64,000 nt of DNA from Primulina eburnea (taxonomy: Eukaryota; Streptophyta; Magnoliopsida; Lamiales; Gesneriaceae), in the NCBI RefSeq assembly GCF_022965805.1, contig NC_133101.1, forward strand, positions 49,804,342-49,868,341. The letters are read 5' to 3'. Each line of letters opens with the position of its first letter. The stretch's first letter is position 1. The notes under the pieces were generated by a model. It was not told where the DNA came from. It saw only the letters and a program-made list of their open reading frames with translations, and ran no database searches. A program made the position numbers and the translations under genes. Of this stretch, positions 33,878 to 46,969 are shown in pieces.

Positions 33878-35330
33878 TGTGAGGTCCAAAATGCGATAAC
33901 GTAATCCAACTGCATTCAAATCTAGAAAAAATAAAAAATGACTAATTTATTTTATTTTAATTGCATTAATTAAATGTGGTAGGTATATTTACTTGTTTAA
34001 AATGTAGTTTTTATTAAGATGCATAAAACTATGTTTTAAGGTTATTCGAGAGCCGATAAAGGAACAGAGACCGAGGACAGTAAAGGAAAATATTTTCATT
34101 AAATGATTTTTTTGAATTATTTAATATATGATATATTTAAGGTATTATATTTGAAATTGAAGCTTTTGATATGTTTTTACGCGCCAAGTCGTATTTTAAA
34201 TCAGTATTCGATTTTTGACGAAAATAAAGACTTTTTGGGAACTTGGCTAATTTTTTCAAAAAAATTTCTAAACAAAATATTTTAACTACTATCTAATGGA
34301 CCTATTATACCTAGGTTATTGGGTCTAAACTCCTACACAATTATTTATGTAAAACTTGAAACTTCTAAAACCTAAATTACACCACATAACACACTCCTCA
34401 CCCCTAGAAACTCTAGGACTCTCCATCAGCAGCAACACACGATTAAACACCCTCACAACCAAGGCGCTTTCACGTTATTTTGAAAAGAAAACGCATCAAG
34501 CTTTCTTCCCCGTCTCTCTGCCAATGTCTCTCGCGTCAAGGATTGTTTTTCGTGCGTGAAATATGCCAAGGCACGCCTTAATCTTCTTTCACTCATCGTT
34601 CGTACCATATTATGTGTACTTTAGCATAATTGAACGAAAAATATAATACAATTTCTTATATTTTCATTTTTATGGCAAAACATGAACAAAACTTGAGTTT
34701 TTTTGCTTTTAAATTAACATTTATGATGCACAAAAGGTATGTCATAATAGGTCTATGGGAATAGATGTTTTTCAATAGGTTTAAGGGTCATAAGGGGCAG
34801 GGATAAGGGCTGGACAAGAGGGGAAACAAGCTGCACGTTATTTGGTTCAAAAACAATTTATGGTTTTTGGCTGTGTTTTCCTAGAAGGGCACGGCTATGG
34901 GCTGCTATTGGGACATGTCTAGATGTCCTAAGGAGGTCTAGTCGTGGTCCTAGCCAGCTGGTACCGTACTTGGTGAGAGGGGAGGGGCTGTAGGCGTGAA
35001 TATGGGGGAGTTGCGCAAGGATTCAAGCGCACGAGTGAGGGTTGTGCTTGCGTGGGCTGTAGGGCAGGTCCAGTAGTGTCTAAGGGGTTCAGTTAGGGTC
35101 CCAACTGGTATAGATAGGATCGGTATGGGTCGGTCAAGAGCTAGGGCTGAAGGGTTTGAATGTGGCTTAGGGGTAGGGTTTTCGAAAAAAAGGCTATAAA
35201 ATTCATAAGGCCTCCTAAGTTTGATCAACGGTGAAACGTCCACTACTTGTTTTTCTTTAAAATCTAGAATTTTTTTTCGTACCATTCTTACAAAGCTTCG
35301 GCCGAACACGATACATATGTATATATATTT
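33878..35330 (+). repeat. G5 3' LTR (start clear, end uncertain)
   Basis: TGTGAGGTCC begins right after the purine-rich AAGGGAAGGAGGAAT. It contains a leader-like block (34360-34560) and a GC-richer block (34900-35200). No matching CA end was found before the orientation changes near 35330. ORFs in it look accidental. Confidence 0.55.
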
Positions 35331-36384
35331 TTGACATCATTTAATATAAACTCACCAATTAATTATTTGAAAACCAAAAGAAAGCATTCAAAAACATGAA
35401 ATAGTAAATTGTCAATAAAACCTAAATTTAATATTTTTCAAAATAAAGCATAAACATCCTAATCTCTCAAAATCCCTCAAAAGCATTAAATTACTAAACT
35501 TCATAAAATTCTTAAAATGGCTTAAATCATAAACTTAATTTTATTTGCGGAAAACTAGTGATGGTCATCGGGTTGTGTCCATCTTCAGTCTAGCTAGGTC
35601 AACCAACAAGTACTACCATCAATATCATTCTCACTACATCGATCACACCTAGTGAGTCTATTGACTCAGCAAACCTTAACCGTGATAGCAAATAATACAT
35701 ATACATCCACAAGCAACAATAAAAATACAATAAATTAACTTTTCATGAATTTGCGTAAACTTAAACATTTTCCTTTCATCATATACTTTTTCTCTTTCAT
35801 CATATACGTATATGTTTCCCTTTTTATTTAATTCAAATCCTCAATTGTGACTTTCGTATTAGCTGTAGATCAATATATCCATCTACATTTTACCACGATA
35901 CCGGGTTGCGGGGACATCAACGACACTCTCATCCGTCAACTGAGCCTTGGCCTTACATATCATCGTATCATTGTACCATTGTATTAGTCACAATCAATTC
36001 ACGTCCTTCAACTTCTCATATTTCTATCACTTGTAAAAATTCACGCACATATAAATTATTTTTCTTTCAAACCAAGCATGCAACATGTCTTTAGCATTAA
36101 TGTTTCATCATAAACTTCGATAGACATTTGAAATAAACATTTTAACATATATAACAGCATTCAGAGAACTACCAGGACGTCTAACATTTTTCAAGTGTAA
36201 AAGGACTGTTTTGCCCCGAAATCCTAACTTTCCCAATTTATACTTAGACCTTAACATGACGACCCAAATCATTCCAAACTTAACATAACACCTTAAAATA
36301 CATAAATATTTCTTAGACGTAAAATTTAGCTCCTCGACTAATTTGCCAATTCGTTTTAAACTTAGACATACATCCCGGATTTTA
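35331..36384 (-). repeat. Partial gypsy LTR-derived block, minus sense
   Basis: Shares segments in the same order with 36900-38050, such as the GGTCATCGGGTTGTGT block (35562 and 37102), the CACCTAGTGAGTCTA block (35646 and 37186) and the later AAAGGACTGTTTTGCCC block. It is therefore a diverged second copy of that LTR. No coding content. Confidence 0.55.
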
Positions 36385-36735
36385 TCCGTTGTCGTAGGTC
36401 ATTTAAAACTGTTGTAACTGACAGTGTTGTTGAAAGTGCGTTCAACGACAACGGTTTTAAACCATTGTTGTAGCTATCATATTACGATGGTTTTCAAAAA
36501 TCGTCACCATCGTTAATTAGCGACAGTTTATGATATACCCTCGCTAAAATTAGCAACGAGGTTTCAGAACGACAGTTTATCTTAAACCATCGCTAAAATT
36601 AGGACGCGTTTTAACTAAGCCGTCGCTAATTTATTGAAGGTTTTTGATTAAGTCGTTGCTAATTAGCGACAGTTTAGAAAAACACCGTTGCAAATTAGCG
36701 ACGATTTAGATATAATATGTCGCTAATTTTTTCAG
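36385..36735. repeat. Cluster of AGCGAC-type inverted repeats (DNA-transposon subterminal type)
   Basis: Repeated TTAGCGACAGTTTA and its inverse (AAACCATCGCTAA, CGTCGCTAA) alternate about every 25-40 bp. Such clusters are typical of subterminal regions of plant CACTA-like and related DNA transposons, but no terminal repeat or target duplication was found, so the class is a guess. Confidence 0.5.
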
Positions 36736-36759
36736 TAAAATAAAAAATGTAAGGTCCTG

Positions 36760-39700
36760 TAATTAATTGAAATGTCTGCCCTTTTTATTGCTAAAATGTA
36801 CTAGAAATTTTTTTTTTAACACTCAATTTTCAGCCATATACATAACCGTCATGAAAATATTTTTATAAAATATTTTACCCTTTAAAATAAAACATCATCC
36901 AACTAGCATTTTAAAAATCAAGTGAAATAGTCATAAAATGAAATCGTCGCATGTTTTAATAAACCTAAAAAGCAATAAATTTGAAAAGTATAGCCAATAC
37001 TAAACCTCTCAAAAATCTCTCAAAAGCATAAATAAATAGTCTTAAAATCTTTAACATAAATCATGAACCATAAATCGTAATGCAGAAAAAGTAGAAGCGC
37101 TGGTCATCGGGTTGTGTGCACCTTCAGTCCAGTCAAATGATCCATCAAGACCTCCCTCAATCTCACCTGCATCCACCACACCTAGTGAGTCTAAAGACTC
37201 AACACACCGTAATATTTATAGCAAATAATACATATAAAACCACATGCAACAATGAAAATATTTTTACGTAAAAATAACTTTTTCATGACATGCAACCATA
37301 ATCTTTAACCTTTTTCTTTTCCTCAACATGACATAACATAAAACATTTTTTATGATCATAAACATTTTTCCTTTTCCTTTTCCTTTTCCTTTTTCCTTTT
37401 TGTTGAATTCAGATCGTTAGTTGTGACTTTCCTCAAACCTTAAAAAGTCGATGGATCCATCTACATGAAACCACAGTATTGGGCGGCGTGGGACACCAGC
37501 AACAATCTCACCGGTCAACTGGGCCCTGGCATATCTCTTTCGAATAGAAATACGATCGTCAGGGTTCCCTCTAGGGCCTTTTCCCATAAATGGGCTCTCT
37601 CAGAGGCCTTTTACCCTCACGATATTCACATTCTTACCGTTACCACATACCGTTACCACATTTTCGAAATGATGAAAATACGATCGTCAGGCTCCCACTG
37701 GGACCGTCACCCTCACGAGATCTCCAACATTATCGAATTAGTCACAGTTACTTCACTTCTTTCAACGTTTACATTCTCATCACTTTAAAAAAATCATGCA
37801 TAATATAACATTTTCTTGTTTTTGAAACCAAGCATGCAACATGTCTTTTAAATGTCTTCCTTAATTCATAAAAATCCCGTAGACATTTAAAAATCATATT
37901 TTAATCATGAATATTTTATAAACATTTAAAAATAATCATAATATCACAAAAATAGCATTTAGAGTACTGCCATGACGTTTACTAATTTTTGGTATAAAAA
38001 GACTGTTTTACCCGTGGACGTAAAATTTCTCGTTTTTGACATTTTCTTGACTTCTTTGACTCTAACATGTCCCAAATAATTATTTAAGTCTACATGAATT
38101 TTTTCATATTTTTATTTAGCATAAATCAATGACTTTTAAATTAATATTTAAATAAGATGTATTACTGCGTTTTAATCCCGAATTTAAAAAAAAAACCTTA
38201 ATATAAAATTCCCAAATTGAAATCTTAGACTTCCAATAATTATTTAAGCTTAAAACTAATTTTTCATAATTTTATGAAGCTTAAAACTATGCTTTTCAAT
38301 TAATTCGTTAATTAGCGTTTCATGCGGCGATTAAATCTCGACTAAATCCAAAACTCGTTATTTTGATCCCAAATTTTAAACATAACATTTTTAAGATTTA
38401 TTCTACCCTTCCAAGTCATGATCTACCCCCGTGGACCCATGGATTCAATTTTAGTTATTAAAATCTCGTTTTTGACACATTATCGAACCACTCGAGCCAT
38501 CTCCCAATTTACTCGAGCCACGCCCAAGCCACCTCGATCCAAACCCTAGCCAACCCACCTAGGCACCATCCTGACCAAGTCAAGTCCCTGAACCTAGCCC
38601 AGGCTTGCTCAAACTCACCTGGAACTAAGCTACACAATCTCACAAGGATGTACTCACGCATAAGAACTCCTAGTGACCCTAGGACTCTACCAACTGAGCC
38701 ACCACCGAGCCCAGCACACCATATCCTTCCCTGGAACATGCCCATACCCAGCCCATACCAGCCCAGCCCCTGGGCCGAAGCATCAAAACACTGAACGAAG
38801 CACAGGCAGTGCGCGCGACTCATGCTCCTCTCACGTTTGCAGGTTTTACTCGTGCCTCCCTAAACCACACCACACCAGCCCCTGACCCAACCCTGGTGCA
38901 TCACCCTTAGAACCTATAGAACCTACCTGAACCCCTATAACCTAGCCCTAAGTCAAGCCGAAGCTTCCTGCAACCAGGTGAGTGTTGTTGCTTCTGAAGC
39001 GATCGAGGACCCTTCACGCCCCAACCTGGACCCTCGCCCTTGAGCCAACACCGAGCCCAGCCCCTTATGAACCCTCTCAGGACTCTAAGCGACCTAGCCC
39101 GCACCCCTGACCCCAGCCACGAAGCCCCGACGCTGCTGCTCTCTTCTCAGGTTGCTTGGGAAGAGTCTTTGTGCTCTTGGATTCTTCCCTAGCCATCTAT
39201 CTCGAGTCCTAGCGTGGCTAGGACTCCTCTCCTGACCCAACCATGTCCTAGCCCAGCTTTGGTCGAGCCAAAACCAAGCCATGCAGTGGTTCACCCCATA
39301 AACCAAACCTTGTTCTATAAATCATGCAACTTCGGTTCCAACCTTTTGTTGTTGTGTGTGTGCAGCATATTGTGCATGATTCTAGGCCCTTAAACTTGTG
39401 TAAAACCAACCCATATTACTTCGTAATCATGGCAGCGCTTGGGTACATGGATTTCATGATTTATGGATCAAATTACATATTTTAAAAACCACCTAAGATG
39501 CTTGTGCGAAAATAATAAGGTGTGTGCCTTGTTTTTCATGCAAAACAATTTTAAATAATTACTATGGTATGAAAGATGAGAAAAGGAAGAAATATGACGT
39601 GCCTTTGCGTTTTATAGCACGAAAAACCGTTGACGACGAACAACGAGACGGAACCTAGGCTATCTTCTCCTTGAACACCTTCGAATTTTTCTTCCCAAAG

Positions 39701-40322
39701 TGTGTTTGTGTGTGAGCCGTGACTTGAGTGTTGTAGGGGAGAGTTTCTGAAATTTAGAAGTGTGTGGCCGTGTGTTTTCAATTGCAAAGTGAAGGGTTTT
39801 GGTAAGGGTATACATATTATATATTAATCAATTCACTAATTAAGGCTTTAGGCCTATTAAGCATAAGTTTAGAACCATTAGTGCTTGATTAGGATTTAAT
39901 TAAAATATAAATATAGTTTTGGTAAAATAAGTTTTTGACTTTATTAGCCGGATTGCCAAAAAGTTCATATTTTTGTTGAAAAACCATCAGCGATAAAACT
40001 TACGTCCCGACGTATAAAATCACCTTAAAACCCCATATTTTAAAAAATATGAAAAACCATAACCATATTTTAAATAATTAAAAATAATTATTTAATAAAA
40101 ACATTTTCTATTTTTCAGCCATCGGTCTCCGTTCTTCGATCGCAACTCAAATAACCTTTAAAAATTTATTTTAATGCAATCATGTAGAAGAATTATTTTA
40201 AACATGTAAATATGATCAACATAATTAATTTATGCAATTAAAACATTTAATCAAAATACACAAAGAATTTAATAACTTGCGCATGTGGTTTGCGTGAACC
40301 TTTAAATTTTCAGGGCATTACA
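36760..40322 (-). repeat. Long gypsy LTR-type block, minus sense, right end at 40322
   Basis: Ends TTTTCAGGGCATTACA, which on the minus strand gives the TGTAATGCCCTG start seen in the G-type LTRs. It contains a pyrimidine run TTTTCC (about 37362-37401), a short internal duplication (ATACGATCGTCAGG at 37550 and 37680) and a GC-rich Pro/Arg-coding-looking block (38470-39310) whose ORFs have no recognisable similarity. Probably a solo or truncated LTR. Confidence 0.5.
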
Positions 40323-42900
40323 ATAATTATCCGGTAATTTGGCATAATTAGAACAATTATTGAATTGTAAATTAAAATAATTATTTATGTCAATTAAATT
40401 CAAGAAGTGTGTTAAAAATAGGTATTTTAGAATATCAAAGAATTTAACGGTGTAAAATACATATAGAGTTAAAAAAACACACGAGAGCAAATAAATACAG
40501 ATCGAGATAAATAGGCTTGGGTTACTATTTTTGATGATCAATTATTATTATTAAATGCACACAATACACGCATACCTCATTCAAAAGGGAAAAGAAATGA
40601 GAGAAGAAGGAAGAGAAAAAAAAGAAGGAAACCCCAATTCCCGTCACTTGAGGAGCAGCTGCGGTAAAGTCGTGATATCTCCTCCGTCCCAACTCGAAAC
40701 TCAAAATTTCTTGAAGGGTTGTCTTCCTAGCATGCTAAGCTTCGATTCAAGCTGTAAATCGTGAATTTTGAGCGAGGATACGAGTAGATCGAAGCTGCTG
40801 TTCCGGTGCTCTGTTTCTGCGTGAATTTCTCTGGTTTTTGGGTGAAAGTTTTGTGTTGCGGCTATTTTGTAGTTTGAATTTGTAGAATTGATCTCAAAAA
40901 ACATTGTGGTACTTTATGTTTACTGTTTATAGCCACTGGACTAATGGGTTTTTGATTAGAAACACAATTTTCTCCATCCCTCTATGTAAATAACCCAATA
41001 TTGGTTCACCATGAATCTAGGAACTTTTGCTTGCATTGTATTATTTGGTCCGAAAAGATCAAATCTATGATGATTCCATCATCTATGATTGAGTTGCGAA
41101 AACTTCTGTATAGGTATCCTACATCTGAACCGAATTCTTCCTAGATTTGTTAAGATTTTTCTACCAAAATGTGCCAAAATCGAATTCTGAAATTGTGCTG
41201 TGTAAAACACCTACTGTATTTTGGGATTATGGCATATAGGCAGTCGGATTCTGATCTTATGATTCAAATAAAAGTTGTAGAGCTATGTCTTGTCTTCAAA
41301 ATGATATAAGAATCGTTAAATTCAAATAAGAATTGTTCACGTTATGATGGTTTTTAAGAAACTGCTCAGTAGGAGATTTCTGTCCAAAAATTTGTTGAGT
41401 GGCAGGCTGTTCTTGATAATTCTGGGATTAATCTACTGAGATTTGGACGATTGTTTCTTCTAGAAAAAGTTATATATTCGAGTTATATTTCATTTCCAAT
41501 TGGCGGATATTGATTTGAGTTAATATTGAATAAGATACGAATTTTATGCTCTTTTGTGCCAAATAGAACATCGGTATGTAATGTAGTTTTCATGATCGGC
41601 TTATTGTTGTTTTGTTTAGGCCGAGAGTCTTGAAGTGAAGTTGTTATTAGATTGTCAAGTTGGTATAGGTTTGTTACAGCTCGGTAACATATGATGGTAA
41701 AACATAAATTATGTTTAATTGTCATTCTGTGTTGCACTGATGGTTGTTATGATTTGTTGACTATTATAAGTTTTTAAATGCCTTCGTTGTGATATATGTT
41801 TAGTATTGTGACATATCATTAGCATTTAGTATAGGACATACTGTTATGAAATTCATGTTGAGCCATATCGTTCTTGTTAGCCCGTTGTTGATATCCATTG
41901 TTATCTGGCACTGTTGTTTTTCTCGGGATCATAGTGTGGCTGATAGGCCTATACACATGAGACCGTAGATATTATTAAACAATCCTGTGGTTAGTGCAGC
42001 CTTTTGTGGTGGGCGCCGGGATTGTGTCATCTAGTTCGTTTGGTTTTGCCATCTTGTTATATCGTATCAGCTGTATGTAGGCCGAGTCAGGGGTGTTATT
42101 CAGCACAGCTTGGCATACCTCGCATACTTGGCAGGGTGGTTTAGCTGCATGACTATGTAGCTCCCCTATGTTGTTGCTCAAGCATTATTCCAATTGTTAT
42201 CGTACCGTTTGTTGGCTCCTGTTATCCCGATTATTCGTCGAGCCTTTCATGCATTGTACATTACATTTTATTATATGATTATACATGATTTATGATTATT
42301 GTTGTTATTGTTGAACTGTTTCATACCAGAATCCTAACCTCAGTTGTTTTCGGGAGGGGGTGCTGTGGTTGCTATTGGGCACCATGGTAGATCTCCCGAG
42401 TCGTTTTGCAGCATCAGGCTGAGGTTCCACCAGTGGAGCTCGGGATTGAGGTTGGATTGCTTGGTTCTGTTCAGTGGAGTCTCCCAATTAGTTTATATGT
42501 ATGTCTTGAGTTTATTTTAGTCTTGTATTATAGATTATTTGCCGAAGAGATGCCATGTGTATCTGTAGTGGTATTTGGTTGTTTATGTAATGTTCTGAGT
42601 CGACTCCGAGATTCTTTTGATCTGGTGAGTATTTAGTAAGTTTTAATTTATGTTTAGTCCTGGCCAGTGCGGTTATAGGTTGTTGACTTAGGTTTTTGGT
42701 TTTATGACTCTAGTTGGAGTATATTTTGATATAACTACTGCTTGAGTTTTCGGGATGTCCTACTTACGGGGAGGTCATGCCGAAATTTTTCTAGGCCTTG
42801 AGGTCTGTTTTAAAGTATTTTAAAACTTTTTCCGCTACAGCTTTAAATCAAACCATTATTGTTTGATCATTAATTGTCATTAGAGTAAATGGGCCTCACA
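40323..42900 (+). repeat. Gypsy LTR-derived block, + sense, right end at 42900
   Basis: Ends GTAAATGGGCCTCACA, with the TTACGGGGAGGTCATGCC block upstream (about 42760), as in Del/Tekay-like LTR 3' ends. Its end CCTCACA is the inverse of the G5 LTR start TGTGAGG. No coding region. Confidence 0.5.
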
Positions 42901-43318
42901 AAAAATATTAGTTTTATAATTTAATAAATCTACCAAAAAACTTATAATATGACTAAGCTAACAAAATTCATGATCTTAACTAACAATTAGAAATTTACCA
43001 GGAACTGAAGCGAAAAACTTACCTTAAATCGAAACTAAAACCTTTTAAAAGAGAAAATTTTATTCTATATGTGAAGCGGTGTGGAGGAAATTGGACCGAA
43101 AACGCGAATATGTATAGACAATTTGCGATAGTTTTTGATAAAACTGTCACTATTACCGACAGTTGTATAGCGACGGTTTTTGCTTAATCATCGCTATTTT
43201 AAAAATTGCGACAGTTTTAGTAAATTTTTCGCAATGTTTAAAATAGCAATGGTTTTTTATTAGCGATGTTTTTTGTTTAAACCATCGTTTTTTTAAAAAT
43301 AGCAATGGTTTTTTATTA
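42901..43318. repeat. AT-rich stretch with second cluster of AGCGAC-type inverted repeats
   Basis: 42901-43115 shows nothing recognisable. 43120-43318 has alternating GCGACGGTTTTT and inverse motifs like those at 36385-36735, with many A-to-G differences. No ORF. Confidence 0.45.
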
Positions 43319-44150
43319 GCGATATCTCCTCCGTCCAAACTCGAAACTCAAAACTTCTTGAAGGGTTGTCTTCCTAACATCCTAAGCTTCGATTCAAGCC
43401 ATAAATCGCGAATTTTGAGCAAGGATACAAGTAGATCTAAGCTGCTGTTCCGGTGCTCTATTTCTGCGCGAATTCTTCCGGTTTTTGGGTAAGAGTTTTG
43501 TGTTGCTGCGATTTTTTTATTTTGAATTGTAGAAATGACCTAACAAAATTTTTAGTGCTTTATGTTTCCTGTTTATAGCCACTGGATTAATGGGTTTTTA
43601 TTAGAAACGAATTTGTATGATTTTTCTACTAAAATGTGCCAAAATCGAATTCTGAAATTGTGCTGTGTAAAAAACCTACTGTATTTCGGGATTATGACAT
43701 ATATGCAATCGGATTCTGAACTTGTGTTTCAAATAAAAGTTGTATAGCTATGTCTTATCTTCAAAATGATATAAGAATCATTAAATTCGTTAAATTCAAG
43801 TAAGAATTGTGCAAGTTATGATGGTTTTTCAGAAACTGCTTAGTAGGATATTTCTGTCCGAAAATTTGTTTAGTGGCAGGGTGTTCTTGATAATTCTGGG
43901 ATTAATCTACTGATATTTGTAAGATGGTTTCTTCTAGAAAAAGTTAAATATTCGATTATCTTTCATTTCCAATTGGCGGATATTGATTTGAGTTAATATT
44001 GAACGAGATACGAATTTTATGCTCTTTTGTGCCAAATCGGACACCGGTATGGAATGTAGTTTTCATGATCGGCTTATTGTTGTTTTGTTTAGGGCGAGAG
44101 TCTTGAAGTGATGTTATTGGATTGTCAAGTTGGTATAGGTATGTTATAGC
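43319..44150 (+). repeat. Second, partial copy of the 40673-41680 LTR segment
   Basis: Begins at GATATCTCCTCCGTCC and follows 40673 onward with substitutions and an internal deletion (it lacks about 40990-41130). It breaks off at the A1 LTR at 44151, where the first copy continues uninterrupted. Confidence 0.8.
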
Positions 44151-45730
44151 TGTTGCGACTTTGATTGTTGCACTCCCAAGAGCAGGTTGTCCACAAGTAA
44201 TATAATTCGGTGAGTCTGAATATCGTATCCACAGGGAAGCTAAAGTAATTACAAGTCCACTACAATGTCTTTTTGTTTTGTTTTTGTTTTTGTTTCTTTT
44301 TAATTTTAATTGTTTGAATATTTAATGGGTAAATTTTAATTGTTCAAATTTTAATTTAAGTAGTTGAGATTAAAGGATCCACTCTTGGTATTTTAATAAA
44401 GTTAACATTAACGAACAATATTGAAATCCACTTAATAAAATGGTTCCAATATATTAAATAATCATATTTATATTATGTTATAAATTATTATCTCATAAAT
44501 ATATAATATATACCAAAACTTATAAATGTGGTCAAGTATTTATTGTGCTATATATATTTATAAACACTAAATCAAGGTTCCCACTTTAAATGGTTGGTAA
44601 AACCAAACTAACATTTAAATGGTACCAAGAAAATATTATTATGATATATTTATATATAGTAAATCAAGGAATCCAAGTTAAATGGTTGGTAAAACCAAAC
44701 TAACATTTAAATGGTTCCAAGAATTTAATATTATAATATATTTATATATAATAAATCAAGGCATCCACTTTAAATGGTTGGTAATACCAAACTAACATTT
44801 AAATGGTTCCAAGAATTTAGTGTAACATATAGCAACAATAAATCAAAACTCCCACTTATAAGTAGGGTATAAAAATGCTTAAAGAAATAAATATAACATA
44901 AACAATAAATAATGATTAAATAATATAAAACATAGATTCTTACATTTTAATAACCTTGTTATCATGCCAAGAGCTTCACCTTATCATCTCAACTTTAGGA
45001 AGTTAGCTATTCATCATTCAAAGTGTAAAACTTTGAATATGAAATTAAAATGTTAATTATATTTAAATGAAGAAATAAAAGAAAAATATAGAGAGAAATA
45101 TTATGAACTCAAAGGTTTGTTCATAGAATGAGGGATATCTCAATACATTACAATGCACCCCTATTTATAGCTAAATTTGGGGAGACAACCACAAATAAAA
45201 TATTATTTTTTACACATAAGTCTTCATTGGTGTTCCAAGAAATTAATATTATATTACACATCACTTTTGAAAATCTTCTTCTCCGAATTTGCTTCTTCAC
45301 ATAAAATGAAACATGTGGATAATTGAGTTGTCTAGTAGTGGTATTTTTTTTCAGAATATTTGACCAAGTAATTTGAGAGATATGGTCAAAATACTAGAGC
45401 ATGGTAAAACTGCCACTCCTTTGGTAACTTTAATTGTTGCTTAATTTGATCCCACTTGTGAGAGGATTTTTATCTCATGCTTGGCAACAATATTGTAGAT
45501 CTTATAACCAACTTTCTACAGGTCCAAGAATCATCTTAATCCCATTTGCAACGCCAAGGTTATTCTTGTTTTATCGAACCTGTAAAATAGTAAAAACTTA
45601 TAATTACACAACAACTTATATTTTATACAATTTATTATAAAACATATAATATTTAAACATTTAATAAAACAAAAAACTATATATTTATATTATAAAACAT
45701 TTAATTAATGTACAATTTTTATGTTTATCA
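44151..45730 (-). repeat. A1 LTR (Athila/Tat-like), 3' LTR of a minus-strand element
   Basis: On the + strand it starts TGTTGCGACTTTG and ends TTTATCA, with purine tract complement CACCTCCCAACC adjoining on the right, so the internal region lies to the right and the element is minus-strand. The CTCCCAAGAGCAGGTTGTCC and CGTATCCACAGGGAA motifs and the following CAGTCCCTAGCAA block are typical of Athila/Tat-type LTR ends. The left border is confirmed by comparison with the uninterrupted copy at about 41680. Confidence 0.75.
44569..44840. repeat. Tandem repeat of about 92 bp, three copies, in A1 LTR
   Basis: Units begin AAATCAAGG at 44569, 44661 and 44753, and a partial fourth starts at 44840. 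Each contains TTTAAATGGTTGGTAA and ACTAACATTTAAATGG. Confidence 0.88.
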
Positions 45731-46969
45731 CACCTCCCAACCAGCTTATTGCCAGTCCCTAGCAATTTAAGCGTTAGTAGCAATACAAAACATATTGATT
45801 AATTTAAATAGAAATGTAATCAGAACTATCTAAGTGTTTAAATTAAATTTGAAAACTGTCAAAGTTATATCAAGATCATCATAATTATAATTTATGAAAT
45901 AATTTGAGATGATTAATTCAAAGCTTATTTCAAGTAGTTAAATATACACGGCCTTCAGAAATTTCTAGTAAGAGTCTCAACTCCATATCCTCACAGGTTA
46001 ATAAATGTTTCAATTTATGGCAACAATTTCTCTCATGAAGTTGGAATACAGATAAATGCTCAGAAATGGTTTACAGAATGCAGACAGACAAACGAGCCAA
46101 ACTAATCAAAAGATAGGAATCCATTGATTTAAAATTCAGTTGTTCTTATTATATATATTTTTTTCCTGATTTTTTTTTTGTTTACATCATGGAATCAAAC
46201 TAAGTTTATGCTTCTTGACCACATATTTATTTAATTTGTACAATGTATTTCTCTCTCTCTTTCTTTTTTTTTTTTTTTTTTGTATTTTTATGAGAGAAAA
46301 ATGGGTTGCAGCATATAACTTAAATTACATAAATCTTCAACATCTTTCTTTCTTTTTTTTTTTCTCCGCTTTTTTTTTTTCAGGAAATATCAATATTTTT
46401 TTTCAAAATAAGAACTCAAGATCTAAACAATTGATAGCCTCTCCGATGATCAATAAAGGCTCGCAAGCTGTTTTCTCAATCCTCTCCACTCACTCACAAA
46501 ATATGTGTGAGTTCAAAAATTTTAGGCACTCATATAAGGTATATCTTGGGACATATACTTTAATACCTAATTTTATCACAATGGTTAATCACTCAAAAAG
46601 ATTTCATAAATCATATTTTTATATTGATCAGAATATTAAAAATGACCTTTTTTCAAATAAAAATTTAAACATTCTTAAATAGATTAATGCATGTTCTAAT
46701 TTAAATCTTTCAAATATGTAATGTGTGACATTTTTGCAAAAATTACTAAGGTATAAACAATAAACATGGTTTTATTTTAAAATAATATTTATTTTTTTTA
46801 AAAAATTTGTTTTTTTTTTAAAATGTGTTCTCCCCCCAATCAGAATATGACATTGTCTCTAATGTCAAAATAGCTATTAATAAAGAGTACATAATGAAAG
46901 AGATATCACCTGGAATTTTATTGAAGATAACAAACTGAAACAAACGCAAACCAATCCACGACTTTTGAA
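45731..46969 (-). other. A1 3'-proximal internal region, no gene seen
   Basis: Begins with the purine-tract complement and the CAGTCCCTAGCAATTTAAG block, then AT-rich DNA with several T runs (46140-46380). A + strand ORF at 46215-46682 is Phe-rich because of the T runs and looks accidental. Confidence 0.5.

Noticed and set aside
34950..35309. 119-codon minus ORF in the G5 LTR
   Set aside because: Low-complexity Pro/Ser/Thr composition antisense in an LTR; no support.
37362..37401. TTTTCC pyrimidine microsatellite
   Set aside because: Ordinary simple repeat inside an LTR block; recorded there and not as a separate finding.
38509..39306. Trp/Gly/Pro-rich ORFs in the GC-rich part of the 36760-40322 block
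   Set aside because: Open in both strands, with no motif, inside an LTR-like block repeated elsewhere; treated as accidental.
46215..46682. Phe-rich 155-codon ORF on the + strand
   Set aside because: Produced by T runs in a non-coding region; no similarity to any family.
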